From NCBI GenBank assembly GCA_008638375.1, contig CM018035.1, forward strand, positions 22,426,307 through 22,490,306: 64,000 nt of DNA, in the 5' to 3' direction. Both the position numbers and the translations under genes were made by a program. The first letter of the stretch is position 1, and the number at the start of each line of letters is the position of its first letter. Below, in pieces: positions 1-12,190 of the stretch. Source of the stretch: Nyssa sinensis (taxonomy: Eukaryota; Streptophyta; Magnoliopsida; Cornales; Nyssaceae). The notes below the pieces were generated by a model. That model was given only the letters and a program-made list of their open reading frames with translations. It was not told where the DNA came from and ran no database searches.

Positions 1-450
1 TAATTTGACCAAGGATCACAGAACATAACGTGTGTCCCTAGAGAGCTTTGTAGTATACAGACTATGTATTTGCGTGTCCTGCCCGATTTATAGGTTATAG
101 AGTGCTAGCATTGAAGTGTTTCGAGTTAGCCACCGCTTTCAATGGATTATCGATCTTCGAATATGGAAACATAATTCAATATGGTAACTACTATCTATGG
201 ATATCTCCGAATCCCTATTTTCATGCCTCTTAATCCTATTCAACTTGGGAGAATTACAACCAATAAATAAGGCCACAAGTTATACATTCAATTTATGTTC
301 AATTGTTCTCTTTCAATTACTGTCGTTATTCTTCACTAACTTCATCATCGGAGCGGCTACCACCGAAGCCTTCCCAGTGGCCCTCTAACTTTGTATTCTT
401 GACAAGCAGTTGGAAAGAAACAACCTTTAGACCATAAACTATCAACATCA
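1..450 (+). mobile_element. 3' end of the 5' LTR of element O (partial)
   Basis: The stretch has no coding signal and ends with atcaaca just before a PBS-like sequence. The gag start of O follows about 90 bases later, so this is best read as the tail of the 5' LTR, whose start lies outside the window. There is no second copy in the window to confirm the boundary. Confidence 0.45.
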
Positions 451-451
451 G

Positions 452-470
452 TTTGGCACCATCTTTGTGA
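452..470 (+). other. Primer-binding-site-like sequence of element O
   Basis: The sequence tttggcaccatctttgtga resembles the TTTGGCGCC-type site that follows the 5' LTR in plant Tat elements. It sits between the LTR tail and the gag ATG at 541. Several bases differ from that form, consistent with age. The identity of the primer tRNA is not claimed. Confidence 0.4.
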
Positions 471-540
471 ATGATTAATGTTCTCGTAACAAATTATAAC
501 AAACTTAAGCCTTTCTCCCAAACTATTCATCAACAATATA

Positions 541-946
541 ATGGCCCCAAACCTTCGTCCTAGAAGAAATCCTTTGAATCTTCAAGATCAGCCTCCTATT
601 AAGAGAGGAAGAAAATGTGCACCAACTCGTTTGCATCAAAAACTAGATCGAATACAACGACACTGACCAGATGCAATAGCAGATTACGATCATGCCACAA
701 TCACTTACCTCACTTGTACAAAGCCAACAAAATGCACATCCTCTTCCTCCACCAGTAAACATCATTCACGGAGGAGCCCAGCCTCCCACCAATACTACAA
801 TAAGGCGGCCCCCATAACGTAGAATTGCCCAATACTCAAGCGGTACACCCCCAGGGTACTTCCCAAGCAAGAGCTAACCCACAAACCTCAACAGCGGTAG
901 AGGTATTCCACCAAACCATCATGCCATTCATTATCAAAGCAGAACT
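541..946 (+). pseudogene. gag: Element O gag, N-terminal part
   Basis: An ATG at 541 opens a basic, proline- and arginine-rich stretch starting MAPNLRPRRNPLNLQDQPP. Stops and a frameshift occur within 130 codons. A weak open stretch then runs on to the insertion point of element A. The gag core resumes at 10266, immediately after A, so the two halves were once one gene. The N-terminus itself shows no recognisable domain. The assignment comes from its position between the PBS-like site and the gag core. Confidence 0.55.
942..946. repeat. Target site duplication GAACT, left of element A
   Basis: The five bases gaact directly precede the TG of the left LTR and are repeated exactly at 10261-10265 after the right LTR. 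This marks the insertion of A into the gag of O. Confidence 0.93.
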
Positions 947-1544
947 TGTCACGCCCCAAATTTCCAAAACCTGGGAAATGACTGAAAATGACTTAAAAAG
1001 AATTAATAAAATACAATTAAATAGATTTAGTTGATTACTTATTAATTTTTTCATATTTTTCAAAATTAAGAATGAAAGATGCTAACTAGACTCACCCAAG
1101 ATGAGTTCCAAATACTAGTCAAATACCTCCCCCAACCAATGGTCAAAAATATTCTAAGTCATGTCCAAGCATGACCTCCAAGATAGCCCCAAAAAATATC
1201 TCTAATGTGCCTTGAAACAATGGCCCCAAATATTGTTCAAAAATAACTTAAAAGTTTGGCAAAAAATGGTTTAAGACATAGGTAAAAACTAGCCAAAAAG
1301 GTTTGCCCAATGTGGCTCAAATTGATGGATAAAGTAGGCTAAAAATGGCCCAAGGCATAGACCAAGGATAGGCCAAAAATCCTACCTAAAGTGGTCTAAG
1401 GAAGTGGCCAAACATAGCCTTCAATTATGACTAAAATGTGTCCCAACAAAGTGCCCAACGTGACTTGGTACAATAGCCAAAAGTGGCTCCAAAAGGTGGT
1501 GTTTAACATGGGAGTGAATGACCTTGAAATGGCCTTGGAAGGCA

Positions 1545-1715
1545 TGCCCATGGCTGCAGGTGCACGCAGGCAGGCGCAGGCGCGCGGGCGCGCAGTGGGA
1601 GAAGTAGCCAGGCATGCAAGCGCGCAGAGAAGGGGATGGCCAGGCACGCAAGCGCATGCACAAAGGGGCGGGTTGGCACGCAGGCGGCTAGGGCGTGGCT
1701 GCCTGTTGCTGGTTT
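1545..1715. repeat. GC-rich CpG-dense tract in LTR A (left copy)
   Basis: About 170 bp are rich in GCACGC, GGCGCGC and CAGGC words inside an otherwise AT-rich LTR. The right LTR carries the same tract, shorter, at about 7995-8115. Both strands read open here only because stop codons are scarce in GC-rich sequence. Confidence 0.7.
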
Positions 1716-2763
1716 GCTGGGCCTTGGCCTAAAATTTGATTTTTTTGACATTTTTATACCTGTTTCAATTTATTTCATCACCAAACTTGGTATGGGACCC
1801 TAGGACATGTAAAATGACCATTTTACCATTTTTTTTTTTTTTACCTTAAGTAATTTTGGACGAATTTGCTCCTATTTTCATTTCTTTACCTTTCTTTTTC
1901 CTCTTAATTCATTTAATTTCTTACTTAGAAAATCTAGGCCTGCTCTCCCACTCCACTCAACCTAGTTGCTATTCTTAAAAAATTTCACCATAGTCTCCTT
2001 TATTTATTGATTTTTTTCCTCATCCCATTCCTCTAACAACAACAAGAACACCTAATAGACCATTTATTTGTACAATTTCATATTTTCAATATCCACAATT
2101 ATGTTTCAAAAATAAAATAACTAGTTAGAGCTCCATGCTCTGCATTCATATTCAATACAAATTTCTATACAATCCAACATAAAATTAAGTTTATAACTTA
2201 CACAAAGTTTAAGCTTTAAACATGAAATGAACTTCATGGGACTTATGCCCCTGCATACAAAATATAGCCCTTAGGCCAAATATACTTTAAAGTCCATGTT
2301 TCCCCTACATACTTCAAAACTTCATCACGTCTCATATGCCGAAAGTCTCATCTGAAAAATATAATCCCATGTAGGGTAAGCGCGACAGCTTGTAAGACAT
2401 AATGCTAAACAAAGAATAAAGTTAAGTTATGGCATGTGCAAAGTGAGCATTTGTGAGCTACAAACCTTTCAATTCACTAATGTAATGTAATGCCAATATA
2501 CATGACACACACATGCAACTTTATGCCTAACACAAGTTTCGCTTCACGGTCCACCCCTGTTAGCATTCAAGTACTATTCATTTGGCCAGATTTTGAGTCT
2601 TTTACCACAGGATCTACACCCTCGTAATGCATAGCACCAAAGTGCTCAACATACACCATGTTTCCAAATGTTCACAATATACCAATATGTCTTAATTTAC
2701 CATGCAATTTTCATAATGCATTTTATCAAACACATAGGATGTGCCTTAAATTATACATTATAC

Positions 2764-3055
2764 ATTAAGCAAACCATAACTTTTAAACTACAAGACTTTG
2801 TCTGCATGAACATTGACTATAATCCAATCAATTATACATATCTCCATATTACAAGTTCATAACTTTACCAAATTCTCAAAGAATACACAAGTACACAAAG
2901 TATCATATATTAAGCAAACCATAACTTTCAAACTACAAGACTTTGTCTACATGAACATAGGCTATAATACAATCAATTATATATATATTCACGTTACATG
3001 TTTACAACTTTACCAAATTCTCAAAGAATACACAAGTACACAAAGTACCAACCCT
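2764..3055. repeat. 145-bp tandem duplication inside LTR A (left copy)
   Basis: Two copies of a unit starting attaagcaaaccataact occur at 2764 and 2909 and differ by only a few bases. The right LTR has the same duplication at 9183 and 9327, so it existed before insertion. Confidence 0.85.
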
Positions 3056-3423
3056 AGGTTTCTAAAGCAACTATATGTTAGGTGGTTTTCTAACATCAAA
3101 TAAGCATGTAAGTCATACAACCAACTTATAAAAACACCAATAAACTTAACTCTAGTATTTACTTAGCAACATATCATACCTAGAATGATTTTTCTCAACC
3201 CTAGGGATTTGTGTTCACTTTGAAGCTGAACCAATTGGTAGGATTGTAGCCCTTATTGTGGGGAACAACTTCCTAGAAGGAAGCCTTGAGAGATTCTAAG
3301 GCTAGAGATGAGTTTTGAAAGGTAGAAAGTTGAAAAACTTAGGTTTTCTTTATGGTTTCTCCCCAAGCTCGAGTTATAGAACTTTCCACTGCCAAATTCT
3401 GATCTTTCTAACTCTTAAGTGGT

Positions 3424-3433
3424 CTATTTATAC
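3424..3433 (-). promoter_or_regulatory. TATA box of LTR A (left copy)
   Basis: On the minus strand the sequence reads gtataaatag, a good plant TATA box, followed by gaccactta. It lies about 430 bp from the LTR start, in the expected U3 position. It is conserved at 9841-9850 in the other LTR. Confidence 0.6.
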
Positions 3434-3860
3434 TAAAGGGGTCAAGGGTGAAAAGACATTTTTGCTCATAATGAGCCGTAGGACCCTGTTACACTACAAC
3501 CTATCTTGAAACGCCTCAAATCGATATTCTACTTTAACCAAAGTTCTTAAAATTATTTTAAATGGTATTTTCCCTAAAAAAACGTTTTCACCTGCTGGCG
3601 GGCACGGCCAGGCCCACTCGGGTACCTAGGTTGGCCTCTTGGGCCTATTTTTTAAACTATCTCTGATTTCACTTAAATTCTCACAAGAGGTGGATTTTAA
3701 TATTCTAAGCTTGTTTCCCTTCTATGACATGCTAAAAGTATGCTTCTAAACATGACTTATTTCTAAATGATGCATGTATAGTGCCCGACCAACAAATAAT
3801 GCATGAATAGTGTCCTACCGGCAAAACAAAAAATTTACCCTAATTTTTCAAATCTTTACA

Positions 3861-3873
3861 TTCTTTTCCCATT
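3861..3873 (-). other. Polypurine tract of element A
   Basis: The minus strand reads aatgggaaaagaa directly before the LTR start tgtaaag, as expected for the plus-strand primer site. Confidence 0.7.
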
Positions 3874-5185
3874 AAAAAACTCTGAATACCTAGCTCGGAC
3901 CTCAGCCTCACGCTCCCAAGTGGCCTCCTCCACCCCGTGGTGGTCCAAAGAACTTTGACCAAAGGAATGGTCTTGCCCCACAAAACCTGATCCCTCGAGT
4001 CCAATATCTCCATAGGTTCTCATCATAAGAAACATCACTCTCCACTTGAAGATCGACCCAATTGAGCATATGTGAAGGGTTAGGCTCATATTTTCTCAAC
4101 ATCGATACATGAAAGACATCATGAACCCCTGGTAACTGTGGCGGTAGCATCAACCAATAGGCCACCTCACCAACCCTCTCAAGGATCTCAAATGGCCCTA
4201 TAAACCGTGGTGATAGCTTCCCGCTACATACAAATCTCATCAATCCCCATCGTGGTGCTACCTTGAGGAATACATGTCCCCTAACATCAAATGACAAAGT
4301 TCGTCGCCTCTTGTTTGCATAACTCTTCTAGCAGCTCTATGCCGTCAACAAACACTGCCGAATCATTTGTATCTTCTTCGTGGTCTCATGGACTATGTTA
4401 GGCCCCAAGGCAGTTATCTCCTACCTCGGTCTAACATATTAGTGAATGACACGATCTGTCATATAACGCCTCGAAAGGTGCCATCTCGATACTAGACTGA
4501 TAGTTGTTGTTGTAGGCAAACTCTACTAGAGCAAGATGATCCTCTCAACTACCTCTAAAATCCATAACACATGCCCTAAGCATATCCTCAAGTATCTAGA
4601 TAGTACGCTCTAACTGATCGTCAATTTGAGGATGAAAAGCTGTACTAAACAATAGTTGAGTCCCCAAGGCTGTTTGAAGACTCTACCAAAATCGTGTAGT
4701 GAAACATTGATCTCGGTCTGAAACAATGGAAACAGAAATCCCATCTAGTCATATTGTCTCTCAAATATGCAACCTACTGAGAACATCCACTGAATCAGTC
4801 ACTTTAATTGGTAAGAAATGTGCCGACTTCATTAACTTGTCAATAATAACCCAAACTACATCATGACCTCTAAGTGACCTCGAAAGACCCGTCACAAAAT
4901 CTATAGTAATAAACTCCCATTTCCACTCGGCCACTAGCAATAGCTGTAACAAACCCTCAGGTCTCTGGTGCTCGACCTTAATCTACTGGCACGTGAGACA
5001 TCTTGATACAAACTATACAACATCTCCATTCATACCCGTCCACCAATACTGGCAGCGTAAATCATGGTACATCTTAGTGCCCCCTTGGTGCACTGCTAGA
5101 CGTGAATAATGGAAATCTCGAAGAACATCAGCCTTAAGATACTATGGAACAAAGACTTTACCCATATACCTCAGGCTAAGGTTAG
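3862..5185 (-). pseudogene. pol (IN): Element A integrase with chromodomain remnant
   Basis: Read in broken frames on the minus strand. An HHCC zinc finger (HQGGTKMYHDL ... CLTCQ, about 4980-5130) comes first, then the catalytic core start (EWKWEFITIDFVTGL, about 4915), and the C-terminal part with [21 protein letters not shown] and [14 protein letters not shown] frameshifted chromodomain with [15 protein letters not shown] ends at about 3862. In an active element this domain inserts cDNA, and the chromodomain targets heterochromatic histone marks. Stops and shifts make it non-functional. Confidence 0.88.
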
Positions 5186-5259
5186 AATGAACTGTCCATC
5201 CCTCAAAGCCCTCGGTACTAACAACTCGTGCTCGAATCTGCTCTGCCTCTATGTCCTAT

Positions 5260-6840
5260 AACTGTGCCTAAATAACCCTACTCAACAGCATAGGCTGTAA
5301 ACACAAACCAAATAGTGGGGCGTGTCCCTCAGACTCAACAATGTCCAAGTCAAAGTCGCTAATATCTCCTATCATCTTCCACTCTCTAATAGCAATGCTA
5401 GCAACAGTGCTCCTCAGTCTCCTACTAAGTGCATCTGCTATGACATTGGCCTTCACAAGATGGTACTAAAGGTCAAAGTCATAGTCCTCCATATACTTCA
5501 TCCATCACCTCTACCGAAGGTTCAAGTCCTTCTGCGTGAAAATGTGTCTAAGGCTCTTGTGATCTGAGAACACCTAGAACCTCTCCCCATATAAGTAATG
5601 TCACCAACTCTTAAGTGCAAAAATGACGGTAGCTGACTCCAAATCATGTGTAGGATAGTTATGCTCATGGTTCTTCAACTGACGAGAACCATAAGCTACC
5701 ACCCTATCCCCCTACATTAACACACAAGCTAGTCCCTCTCGCGACGCATCGCAATAGACTGTATAGCCAATACCTCCTTCAGGTATAATCAGAATAGGTG
5801 TTGAAGTTAGCCTCCTCTTCAGCTCCTAAAATGACTGCTCACAATTATCACTCCATTTGAAGCTAATGCCCTTGCGCGTCAGATGAGTCATCAACGTGAC
5901 AAGACGAGAAAATCCCTCTATGACTCAACAGTAGTATCCTACCAATCCTAAGAAACTCTAAATCTCAAACACATTCTTTAGTCTCTCCCAACTCATAACA
6001 GAGTCAATCTTAGAATGATCCATGGATACCCTGCTACCTGATACAACATGGCCCAGAAACTGCACCTCTTGAAGCCAAAACTCACACTTCGAGAACTTAA
6101 CAAATAGACGATGCTCACGCAAAATCTATAATACAATCCGTTAGTGGAAAGCATGCTCTTCCTCAGAATGTTGTCAACAAAGACCAAGACAATCTGACCT
6201 AAATAAGGACTAAAGATACGAAGCATCAAGTCCATGAATACCGCCGGGGCATTAGTTACACTGAATGGCATAACTACAAACTTATATTGGCTATAACGAG
6301 TGCGAAAATTTGTCTTCACCACATCCTCCCCCCATACTCTCAATTGATGATACCTCGATCGAAGATCGATCTTCGATAAGCATCTCAAACCCCTAAGCTG
6401 ATCAAACAAATCATCTATCCTCGGTAAAGGGTACTTATTCTTGAGAGTGACCCGATTCAGCCTCTTATTATCCACATAGAAACGTAATGTCCCATCCTTT
6501 TTCTTCGCGAACAATGTCAAAGCACCCCACGTTGAAGTACCAGGACGAATAAAACCCTTACCCTACAAATCAATCAACTGCTCATTTAACTCCCTCAACT
6601 TAGTTGGAGCCATATGGTAAAGTGAAATGGAAATAGGCATAGTGCCTGGGATAAGCTCTATTGTGAACTCTATCTCTCGTCTTGGCGGTAGACTAGTCAA
6701 GTCATCCGGAAAAACATATGGGAACTCATCCGCTACTGGCGGTAATACTCTCTCTATAGTCCCACTCCCATCTACTATCAAACTAGCCAACAAGTAGTTA
6801 TGGCCTCCCCAACTCCTCGAGTCATACAAGGGTTGCACTA
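5260..6840 (-). pseudogene. pol (RT-RH): Element A reverse transcriptase and RNase H
   Basis: The minus strand encodes an RT entry segment (DLTSLPPRREIEFTIELIPG ... YHMAPTKLRELNEQL), fingers and palm (LSKIDLRSRYHQLRV, FVVMPFSVTNAPAVFMDLM) and an active-site block reading FVDN instead of FVDD. The loss of the second aspartate would inactivate RT by itself. RNase H follows in broken frames, ending with the ANVIADALSRR tail at about 5440, the usual RNase H to integrase boundary. The order matches the Tekay pol family. Confidence 0.9.
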
Positions 6841-6877
6841 GGAAATCTCTACGATCCCCCGTGAAACAAAAACTATC

Positions 6878-7192
6878 TCACTCAGGAATACACACTGTCA
6901 CTCTCCTCTTGTAGCACTCTATACTTTCCCGAAAAGTAAACAACCAATCCATCCCTAATATAATATCAAAGCCAGACATATCAAGCAGAATGAAGTCAAA
7001 AGAAAATATACAATCAACAATCTTTACCGAGCAATCTCTACAGATCCTCGTCAGTGTCACACTACCCCCAACTAGTGTGTCAACATACAATAGTGGATCT
7101 AGCCGGTCTATCTCTAACCCCAATGTCATGGTAAACATAGTAGACATAGGTATTAAAAGAAAATTAAGTATGTTATTGTCAACAAATAACAC
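6878..7192 (-). pseudogene. pol (PR): Element A protease, C-terminal half only
   Basis: The minus strand holds RDCSVKIVDCIFSFDFILLD, then FDIILGMDWL and an ECYKRRVTVCIPE segment, the conserved end of gypsy aspartic proteases. The first part of the open frame is not protease-like, and the catalytic D-T/S-G motif is absent. The missing part coincides with the gag deletion. The break lies between about 7100 and the PBS. Confidence 0.82.
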
Positions 7193-7330
7193 TTCACAAG
7201 CAACAAGTATAATATGTCATGACATACACTTAACAAGTTCTTACACATTACACAATATTTACAAAAAAAATTCTAATCATGCGTCATGGCCCTATTGTGT
7301 TCAACAACACCCCACGGTTTCTAAGTATTC

Positions 7331-7350
7331 AAACCTAGGCTCTACTACCA
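7331..7350 (-). other. Primer binding site of element A (initiator Met tRNA)
   Basis: The minus strand reads TGGTAGTAGAGCCTAGGTTT three bases after the LTR end. It is a mutated form of the plant initiator-Met-tRNA complementary site TGGTATCAGAGCC. Confidence 0.8.
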
Positions 7351-7353
7351 AGT

Positions 7354-10260
7354 TGTTACGCCCCAAATTTTTAAAACCCAAAGAATGATTGAAAATGACT
7401 TAAAAAGAATGAATAAAATACAATTAAGTGGATTTAGTTGATTACATATTAATTTTTTCATGTTTCCCAAAATCAATAATGAAAGATGCTAACTAGACTC
7501 ACCCAAGATGAGTTCCAAATACTAGTCCAATACCTCCCCCAACCAATTGTCAAAAATAGTCTAAGTCATATCCAAGCATGACCTCCAAGATAGCTCCAAA
7601 AATGTCTTTAATGTGCTTTGAAACAATAGCCTAAAATGGCCCCAAATATTGTTAAAAAATAACTTATAAGTTTGGCCAAAAATGGTCTAAGACATGGGAA
7701 AAAAACTATCCAAAAAGATTTGCCCAAGGTGTCTCAAATTGAAGGTTAAAGTAGGCTAAAAATGCCTTAAGGCATAGACCAAGGATAGGCCAAAAATCCT
7801 ACCTAAAGTGTTTTAAGGAAGTGGCCGAACATGGCCTAGAATAATTACTAAAAGGTGTCCCACAAGGTGCCCAACATGACTTGGTAGAATAACTAAAAGT
7901 GGCTCCAAAATGTAGTGTCTAACATGGGAGTGAACGACCTTGAAATGGCCCTGGAAGGCATGTCATGGCATGCTAAATCATGCCCATGAGATGCTCATGG
8001 CTGCATGTGCACGCGGGCAGGCTCAGGCACGCGGTGAGGGAAGCAGAGGGGGGGATGGCCAGGTACGCAAGCACACGCGGGCGCGCACGCACGTGCAGCT
8101 AGGGCGTGGGCTACCTGTTGCTGGTTTGCTGGGCCTTGGCCTAAAATCAAATTTTTTTGACATTTTTGTATCCATTTCAATTTATATCATCACCAAATTT
8201 GGTGTGGAACCTTATGGCATGTAAAATGATCATTTTACCATTTTTTCCTTATTTGTCTTTCGACCTTAAGTAATTTTGGACTAATTTACCCCAATTTTCA
8301 TTTCTTTAACTTTCATTTTACTCTTAATTCATTTAATTCCTTACTTAGAAAATCTAGGCCTACCCTCCCATTCCACTCAACCTAGTTGCTATTCTTGAAC
8401 AATTTTGCCATAGCCTCCTTTATTCATTAACCATTTCCTCATACCATTCCTCTAATAACAACAAGAACACCTAATAGAACATTTATTTGTATAATTTCAT
8501 ATTTTCAATATCCACAATTATGTTTCAAAAAATAAATAACTACTTGGAGCTCCATGCTTCGCATTCATATTCAATACACAATTCTATCCAATCCAACATA
8601 AAATTAAGTTTATAACTTACACACAATTTAAGCTTTAAACATGAAATGAACTTCATGGGGCTTATGCCTCTACATACAAAATATAGCCCTTAGGCCAAAT
8701 ATACTTTAAAGTCCCTGTTTCCCCTCTATACTTCAAGACTTCATCAAGTCTTATGTGCCAGGAGTCTCATCTAAAAAATGTAATCCCATGTAGGGTAAGT
8801 GCGATAGCTTGTATGACATAATGCTAAACAAAGAATAAAGGTAAGTTGTGGCATGTGCAAAGTGAATATTTGTGAGCTATAAACCTTCCAATTCACTAAT
8901 GCAATGTAATGGCAATACGCATGACACACACATGCAACTTTATGCCTAACACTTGTCTCGCTTCACGATCTGCCCCCGTTAACATGCAAGTACTATTCAT
9001 TTGGCTAGATTTTGAGTTTTTCACCATAAGATCTACACCCTCATAATGCATAGCACCCAAGTGCTCAACACACACCATGTTTCCAAATATTCACAATATA
9101 ACAATATGCCTTAATTTGCCACACAATTCTCAAGAGGTATTTTATCAAATACATGGGGTGTGCCTTAAATTATACATTATATATTAAGCAAACCATAACT
9201 TTCAAACTATAAGAATTTGTCTACATGAACATAGGCTACAATCCAATCATTATACATATCTTCATGTTACATGTTCACAACCTTACCAAATTCTCAAAAA
9301 ATACACAAGTACACAAAGTATCATACATTAAGCAAACCATAAGTTTCAAACTACAAGACTTTGTCTACATGATCATAGGTAGTAATACAATCAATTATAC
9401 ATATATTCACATTACATGTTCACAACTTTACCAAATTCTCAAAGAATACACAAGAACACAAAGTACCAACCCTAGGTTTTCAAAGCAACTATATGCTAGG
9501 TGGTTTTTTAACATCAAATAAGCATGTAAGTCATACAATCAACGTATAAAAATACCAATAAACTTAACTTTAGTCTTTACTTAGCAAAATATCATACCTA
9601 GAAGGGTTTTTCTCCACCTTGGGAATTTGTGTTCACTTTGAAGCCGAACCAATTGGTGGGATTGTAGGCCTTATGGTGGGGAACAACTTCCTAGAAGGAA
9701 GCCTTGAGAGATTCCAAGGCTAGAGATAAGTTTTGGAAGGTAAAAAGTTGAAAAACCTAGGTTTTCTTTATAATTTCTCCCCAAGCTCGAGTTTCAACAC
9801 TTTCCTCAGCCAAATCTTATCTTTCTAACTCTTAAGTGGTCTATTTATACTAAAGGGGTCAAGGGTGAAAAGACATTTTTGCCTTTAATGAGCCGCGGGA
9901 CCCCGTTACACTACAGCTTGTCTCGAAATGCCTCAAATTGATATTCTGCTTTAACTAAAGTTCTTAAAATTATTTTAAATGATATTTTACAAAAAAAAAA
10001 GTTTTCGCCTGTTGGCGGGCGAGAACGGGCCTACCCGGGCTAGCCTTTTGGGCCCATTTTTCAAACTATCTATGATTTCGCTCAAATTCTCATAGGAGGT
10101 GGATCTTAACATTCTAAGCATGTTTTCCTTCTATGGAATACTCAAATTATTCTTCTAAACATTACTTATGTCTAAATAATGCATGTATACTGACAAATAA
10201 TGCATGAATAGTGTCTTACCAGTAAATCAAAAATTTACCCTGATTTTTCAGATCTTTATA
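7354..10260 (-). mobile_element. Element A 5' LTR
   Basis: This copy runs from tgttacgccccaaattt to ctttata; the terminal CA of the left copy has become TA. It carries the same GC-rich tract (about 7995-8115), 144-bp tandem duplication (9183-9470) and TATA box (9841-9850) as 947-3860. It lies upstream of the PBS in the minus-strand sense, hence the 5' LTR. Confidence 0.95.
9841..9850 (-). promoter_or_regulatory. TATA box of LTR A (right copy, the promoter-proximal one)
   Basis: ctatttatac on the plus strand gives gtataaatag on the minus strand, identical to the left LTR. In the 5' LTR it would have driven the genomic transcript leftward. Confidence 0.6.
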
Positions 10261-10265
10261 GAACT
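10261..10265. repeat. Target site duplication GAACT, right of element A
   Basis: Exact repeat of 942-946. Element O gag resumes directly after it. Confidence 0.93.
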
Positions 10266-11470
10266 AGAATCCATATACCAACGACTTCTGGAGTATACCT
10301 AGCAAATCCAAAACTTCTGCCGCCAGAGGTTCAACACCCTTCAGTTCCTCTAGTAGAATCCCCCAATGATTCCTAAATTAGGGAATCCAAGGCAAACTCA
10401 ATATCAAGCATTGATGGCAATGTCGTAGAACCAGCCCAGGGTCTCTTAGAGGGGTTGAGGAGATTGTAGATTCTCAAGATCAAACCAACTCAACCAAAAG
10501 ATTTCACGTTCTTTTAGAGCAAGACGAACTGGAAAAATTTCTTAGGAGATTCTCTACGTCGTTCATCCCAGCAATAATGACAAAATAACAGCCCAAAAAA
10601 TTTATTGTCACAAAATTCACTTTCTATGACAGTTCGGAGGATCTTAGGTGCCATCTGTCTCATTACCAGCACACAATGGCTTTGTATGGGGCTACATGTA
10701 CCTTTATGTGTAGAACTTTTGTTACCAGCCTGAAGGGTACAACCCTCAAGTGGTTCCGCAACCTCCCCTAGAACTCAATTAACAGCTTTTACAAGCTTAA
10801 TAGGCTATTCCTTGATCGCTTCCTCTAACAAGCAGAAAGTTAAAAAAAGGACCAGAATTCCTACTAACAATTAAGCAAGACAAGGAGGAGACATTAAGGG
10901 AGTACATAGCTCGCTTCAACGCCGAACTCATAGAGATGAACTATTGCAATTCAAGTTTCTTGATGGTTTCCCTAACATCAAAACTGGACCTGGACGCTTC
11001 TAAGACTCGTTGACTAAAAACCCCCTAGTTCATTTAGCAACCCTCATGAAGAGAGCTCAGAAGTATATCAACCTTGAAGACACAACGAATTCCATTTGAA
11101 AAGGGCCCAAAAGATGAACAAGCTTAAAAAAGAGATAATAAAGATAACAAAAAAGGACCCAAAGTCCTGACAAGGGGTTAGCATCCAAAGCACAAAACAA
11201 CTTTGGTTCTAGAAGGTACGAAATATATACCCTATTGAATGCCTCCCTAACTCACATCTTTAAGCAGATCCAAGCTCGTGAAAACTTGAAGTGGCCCGAA
11301 CTAATGAAAAGTAATCCGCAAACAAGGAACAAAAACAAGTACTATGATTTTTATAAAGAACAAGACCACACTACTAGAGAGTGCAGAGCTTTGAAGTAGG
11401 GAATTGAACATCTGATTAGGTGTGGGTAGTTAAGAGAATTCATATGACAAGATAGGAGGCAGAATCAACG
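10266..11470 (+). pseudogene. gag: Element O gag, core and zinc knuckle
   Basis: The capsid-like retrotransposon gag domain is readable at about 10640-10960: MALYGATCTFMCRTF, then LKGTTLKWFRNLP, then LREYIARFNAEL. A nucleocapsid knuckle remnant at about 11335-11450 reads DFYKEQDHTTRECRALK followed by GIEHLIRCG. The first Cys of the knuckle is lost. Several in-frame stops break it. It joins the N-terminal part at 541-946 once element A is removed. Confidence 0.82.
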
Positions 11471-11559
11471 AGGTGATAGGCCCCCTCAAATGAAGCAAAA
11501 TCAGAGACCCAAGCAACATGATATTCAGAATGATTAGTAACCACCGAATAACCAACACA

Positions 11560-12190
11560 TGATATTCATGCTACATACTGACAATGCAATAACTGGAATA
11601 TCAAATATGGCTAGAAATAGGTAAGGTCGAAAGGCAAGGGCAGAAGCTCATATTATCCAGATCTCAGCCATTGAGAAGAAAATCAAAAAGTACCTCATAT
11701 ATACCTCGCTGAGTTAGATCTCGATGGGGTGCATTGCCCTCACAGTGATACCCTCATTTTATCTTTGAAAATTACTAATTTCGAGATTAGAAGGGTACTT
11801 GTGGACACTGAATGGTCCACTAGTGTGTTGTTTTATGAGTTATTCAAATAAATGAAGTTGGATCCAAAAGACATCAAAACAACCATTGCAGTGATAACGG
11901 GATTCAACGGACACCTTAGTTTCCCTATGAGGAAGATTGACCTGCCAACCACAATAGGAGGGGGACACGAAAAGAAGACACTAATCTCAAAATTTATGGT
12001 CCTGGATGTCATGTCCCCTTAGAATGTTATAATTGGCAAACTTTGGATCCATCAGATGGGAGCAATCACATTTACCCTTCACCAATGCCTTAAATTTGTT
12101 CATCAAGACAAAGTGATCACAATTAAGGGCTACTAACCTACTTCTCAGGAGCGTCATGCTATTGCACTTAAAAAAAGGTTCTCCAAATAA
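11560..12190 (+). pseudogene. pol (PR): Element O aspartic protease
   Basis: The frame at about 11745-12170 reads HSDTLILSLKITNFEI, then RVLVDTEWSTSVLFYELFK, where the D-T-G triad appears as D-T-E. FNGHLSFPMRKIDLPTTIGG, KFMVLDV, NVIIGKLWIHQMGAI and CLKFVHQDKVITIKG follow. This wording is typical of plant Tat proteases. The glycine-to-glutamate change in the triad and internal stops make it inactive. Confidence 0.85.

Larger units (their letters stand above)
947..3860 (-). mobile_element. Element A 3' LTR
   Basis: It runs from tgtcacgccccaaattt to ctttaca, i.e. TG...CA in both directions, and matches 7354-10260 along its length. By eye there are about 18 differences in the first 135 aligned bases, so the pair is old. 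It contains a GC-rich tract (about 1545-1715), a 145-bp tandem duplication (2764-3055) and a TATA box. All three are also in the other LTR, so they predate the insertion. Apparent ORFs inside it are not coding. Confidence 0.95.
947..10260 (-). mobile_element. Element A: Tekay/Del-like chromovirus with both LTRs, gag deleted
   Basis: Two direct LTR copies of 2914 and 2907 bp bound a 3.5-kb interior that codes on the minus strand. Visible parts are the PBS (7331-7350), protease C-terminal half, RT, RNase H, integrase with zinc finger, a chromodomain remnant and a PPT next to the 3' LTR. Only about 140 bp lie between the protease remnant and the PBS, so gag and the protease active site are missing. 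The chromodomain wording ([17 protein letters not shown]) places it in the Tekay/Del chromoviruses. The GAACT duplication shows a single clean insertion. It could not mobilise itself. Confidence 0.94.

Noticed and set aside
1396..1751. Overlapping open frames on both strands, up to 101 codons
   Set aside because: They lie in the GC-rich tract of LTR A, where stops are rare, and are not conserved as frames in the second LTR copy.
2813..3103. 96-codon open frame, and its counterpart at 9225-9521
   Set aside because: It runs through the 145-bp tandem duplication of the LTR. The composition is not protein-like and the two copies diverge without codon constraint.
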